In this document: piece after piece, positions 60,932-64,000 of the stretch
Position numbering within the stretch: position 1 is the first letter of the stretch
Layout: the number at the start of each line of letters is the position of its first letter
Source: Dolomedes plantarius
Lineage: Eukaryota > Arthropoda > Arachnida > Araneae > Dolomedidae
Direction of reading: 5' to 3'
NCBI GenBank assembly: GCA_907164885.2
Contig: OU015503.1
Coordinates: 71,006,988-71,070,987 of the forward strand
Length of the DNA: 64,000 nucleotides
Position numbers and translations under genes: made by a program
Notes under the pieces: generated by a model
The model's input: only the letters and a program-made list of their open reading frames with translations
Database searches by the model: none
What the model was told of the DNA's origin: nothing

Positions 60932-61492
60932 TATATCCTAGTAAAGGCCATTGACCATTAAAAAATAGAAAAGCAACTACTTCTAATAGGTACCAATCCT
61001 TGAAATTTTGAAACAAGTATTTCTAAGGCCATAAAAACGAGGATGAAAATGAGGAACAAATAACTCACTGTGAAACATGAACTACGATGGATACAGTAAG
61101 TATGTGATAACAAATGTAGGAGTGAAACTGTTTTACATGACGGAAGAAATAACACTATGAATCTACTTATACTGACAGCTGTTTGAAAACACTCGGACAT
61201 AAGACCCCGAATCCTTGATTTTGCTTTGTTTAAAAACCAAGATATCATCTGACATTTCCGTCAAATTCAAGAACAAAAGAAGCGATAAATAAGGATGATA
61301 TAATTGTTTTACATAGTAAATGTTAAGACACGAGTTACAAAGCTGACATTATTCAATAAGGAAATTTTGAAAGACGCTTTAAGTTGTTGTTAATCGCTTA
61401 ATCCTAAACGGAAGTATTTGGGTGTTTAAGCGGAAGCAATGCAGGAATTATAAGATGATGTAATGTTATTTAGTGGACAGCTGAGAAGAAAT
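60932..61492. other. no gene seen
   Basis: Spacer without recognised coding or TE ends. Confidence 0.45.
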
Positions 61493-62082
61493 GGCTGAAA
61501 TTTTGCATGACGATTCTTCTTATAGTGTAGGGGTGCACTAAGAGAGATTTTTGAAAAATTCTTCTTAGATTTTTTTAAATTTAATTTTTAAGCTGTTTTT
61601 GTAATTTTTTTTAAGTTTGCATTTAAAATAATAATTTGAGGGTTATAAAATTTATATCACGAGAAAGATCATAAAAATTCCTTCAAAATGAGATCTTTTT
61701 CGAATCTTTACCTTTCTTTTCTGATTTTTGGTGAATTTTTAAAGATTAATTTTTTAGAATTTAATTTATTAAATGCTGATCACGTGATTTCTTTTTCTGG
61801 TACTTTAAATAAATTTATCGTCATGTGCATAAAAACTAAATAGACAAAAAAAAATATTTTTTTCTTGCTAATGCGGCAGACGATTGGACATTATTTTGTC
61901 TATAAAAATATCCCTTACGATTTTTTTATAAATATGTTTTTTTGCATCAATTGTATACATTGATCGCCGTATTTATTATAAATATATATATATATATTTA
62001 TATTTTTTGGCATTAATTGCATACATTGACCGTTGAATTTAATTTGAATGTACTCCGTAGCGAAGTGCGGGTTTTCAGCTAG
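61493..62082 (+). mobile_element. Helitron-1 copy H, 5' end missing
   Basis: Begins inside the family sequence at GGCTGAAATTTTGCATG, so about the first 75-80 bp are absent. Ends with the full hairpin and GCTAG at 62082 before T. Closest by eye to copy G. Confidence 0.87.
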
Positions 62083-62596
62083 TATGGTATATAGGGATAT
62101 GGAAACAAAAAGTTAAAATTTAATAAAAAAAAATTTTAATGATATTATATTTAAAAACTGGGGTAATGATACCTAAATTTATGAATAGCCTCAAGAGCGA
62201 TCATTTTCAACAAGTATCATTGAATACAAAAAGGATGCTGATTCACTTATTCCCATGGTCATTTTTTTTAACCGTGGAATGCTACTCGGGATACAGGTGT
62301 ACCCCAGCCAGCAATCAAAGTTCTAACAGGCTAGCTCTAAGTCAGCTACCTTTTTACCTTCCACAGTAGTTTCATTCCACACTGTGAAATTTTCAAAGTG
62401 ACCTTCAACAAGTCTAAGAGGTTACCTATACGCTGTTTGGCGTGGACCTGTACCCCTGGTACCATTCCTGTTGTCTAGAATATGGGTAGCATTCTAAGGT
62501 TTATGACATTGTAAAATACTTAATTCTTGCTGTAAACGTATCTAAGAGCTACATACCTTATACTTCCAGAAACATGCTTAAGTTGGAAAGTTTTCG
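62083..62596. other. no gene seen
   Basis: Contains ACAGGTGTACCCC and ACCTGTACCCCTGGTACC, loosely palindromic, but no TE ends were resolved. Confidence 0.4.
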
Positions 62597-63354
62597 CAAA
62601 TGTTATAGACAAACACGGAAATGAAGATGACATGCTTGATTCTGATCTGATTAATACTTGATACATTAATACTTGATAGATACATTAATACATTAATACA
62701 TTAATGCTTCAAGTATTAATATATATCATACATTAATAGTTGATTCTTGATCTGATTTGACACTTGGGCAATGAATTAATTGCAAGTTTTATTCACATAT
62801 AAAATATGAAGTTATGCTAAAAGATTAATTTTAAGTAGGTGGAAGTTTTAAGTCTGGAATCAAGTGAAACAATTGTTGCATTTTCTATAAGAATCTATTA
62901 ATGGATTCTTAATATGGTTTATAAATTATTATTAATTACTTAATATAAACTATGTTTAATAATAAATAAATAAATAAATAAATAAATAAGGAGCATGTCA
63001 TAGCCCTTCATTATTCAAATGTTATAGACGAAATTGCATGGAGGAATCGAGTCTGATAGATGAATAAATAATTAATTGATTGTTAATAGTTTCTAAAATA
63101 GTGCTGATTTGACACTTGGACAATGAATTAATTGCAAGTTTTATTCACATATAAAATAAGAAGTTATGCTAAAAGAGTAATTTTAAGTAGGTGGAAGTTT
63201 TAAGTCTGGAATCAAGTGAAACAATAGTTGCATTTTCTATAAGAATCTATTAATGGATTCTTAATATGGTTTATAAATTATTATTAATTACTTAATATGA
63301 ACTATGTTTAATAAATAATAAATAAATAAATAAATAAATAAATAAGAAGCATGT
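62597..63354. repeat. recent tandem duplication, unit ~350-400 bp with (AATA)n
   Basis: 62754-63000 and 63105-63354 are nearly identical: GATTTGACACTTGG, ATGAATTAATTGCAAGTTTT, AAGTAGGTGGAAGTTTTAAG, TTAATGGATTCTTAATATGG, then (AATA)n and AGCATGTCATA. Upstream AAATGTTATAGAC (about 62597 and 63019) shows that the duplicated unit is longer but diverged at its left part. Short ATTAATACTTGATACATTAATAC repeats sit at 62650-62745 in the first copy only. Confidence 0.85.
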
Positions 63355-64000
63355 CATAATTATTATTATCCATTATTATTATAGTCCATATACATTAAAA
63401 GATCATAAAAACAACTAACATCCAAGCTTTTCATTCTCTGAGCCCAATATTATATAGAACATTATACGGGACATTATGTAGGAAATTATATAGAATATCA
63501 TATGACAAATTATTTTAGATGGAAAATAGTTTCTCCTTTAAAAAGACTAATTTTTATAAACAACTCTGAGTTTTAGAAGAAATTGTTTGTTCTCTAGCAT
63601 AAATTTATACTACAAATTACTACTTTTATGCATATTAAGAAACATTGCATACTTTCTCCTGGAGATAAAGTGAAATCCTCATGTTTTATTAGAGTTTGAG
63701 TTGAATCTCGTTTGTTGTAAAAATATCTAAATAGGTCATTCTTTGATGATTTATGTGCATTTTTTGGATTACGCATACATATCCGTTCATCACTCAGCTG
63801 AAACAATTGACTTTTCAGTTTAATATTATTTTCAAATGTTTGCCATATATGGTGAGCAAACCAAAGAGAAATTCAGTGTTCCAATAAAGATATTTTTTAC
63901 CGTGAAAAATTTGTGCCGTGCACTGAATTGACAGTCCATCGACATTACCTGATTTTAATGATAGATGTGAGAGCGTAATTTTAAAGAAATCATTCAGTTT
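63355..64000. other. no gene seen
   Basis: AT-rich to the window end. TATATAGAA/CATTAT. short repeats at 63450-63500. No motif-bearing frame. Confidence 0.5.

Noticed and set aside
60542..60951. Two opposed frames sharing GMYDRKRKP
   Set aside because: The shared peptide comes from the palindromic miniature, not from a conserved protein.

Overview
The window is eukaryotic, AT-rich, intergenic or intronic DNA dominated by transposable-element (TE) remnants. It contains no complete intact gene, no tRNA or rRNA gene and no CRISPR array. The TE mix (Helitrons, Tc1/mariner of several catalytic types, pogo/Tigger, piggyBac, hAT miniatures, tRNA-derived SINEs, solo LTRs) together with long (TA)n tracts fits an arthropod. 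The Tc1 transposase family at 54-55 kb resembles ones I associate with orb-weaving spiders, so an araneomorph spider is my best guess. That is inference, not proof.

Layout. 0-2 kb: mariner N-terminal relic, then solo LTR 1. 3.5-6.8 kb: three tandem arrays, one with alternating 133/142-bp spacing. 7.2-11.9 kb: three copies of a ~0.67-kb non-autonomous Helitron (Helitron-1) and a SINE. 12.0-14.5 kb: piggyBac element with an intron-containing broken transposase. 14.6-17.4 kb: DD41D mariner split by solo LTR 2. 18.4-23.1 kb: Helitron-2 with an insertion, a hAT miniature inside a TA-flanked element, a SINE and a foldback element. 24.6-27.1 kb: three-layer nest, Tc1 in Helitron-1 in a TTAA miniature. 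27.5-33.6 kb: two inverted copies of Helitron-3 (one occupied by a TTAA miniature), a Tigger derivative, Helitron-2 and a foldback element carrying a hAT miniature. 36.1-36.7 kb: a CpG-richer block with CCAAT boxes and a splice donor, the best candidate for a host promoter. 38.6-40.0 kb: tandem array alternating 131/195 bp. 40.93-41.07 kb: a candidate coding exon. 41.3-63.4 kb: more Helitron-1 copies, an inverted-duplicated mariner, a TTAA miniature that has grown a 171-bp satellite internally, a Tc1 pseudogene, SINEs and long (TA)n tracts.

Nothing here works as a pathway. The value lies in the insertion chronology, because many boundaries and target-site duplications can be read exactly, and in two weak signals of a host gene on the + strand (36.1-36.7 kb promoter/exon 1 and the 40.9-kb exon). 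Element boundaries come from comparing copies within the window and from terminal motifs. Family names rest on recognised motifs and no database search was run.
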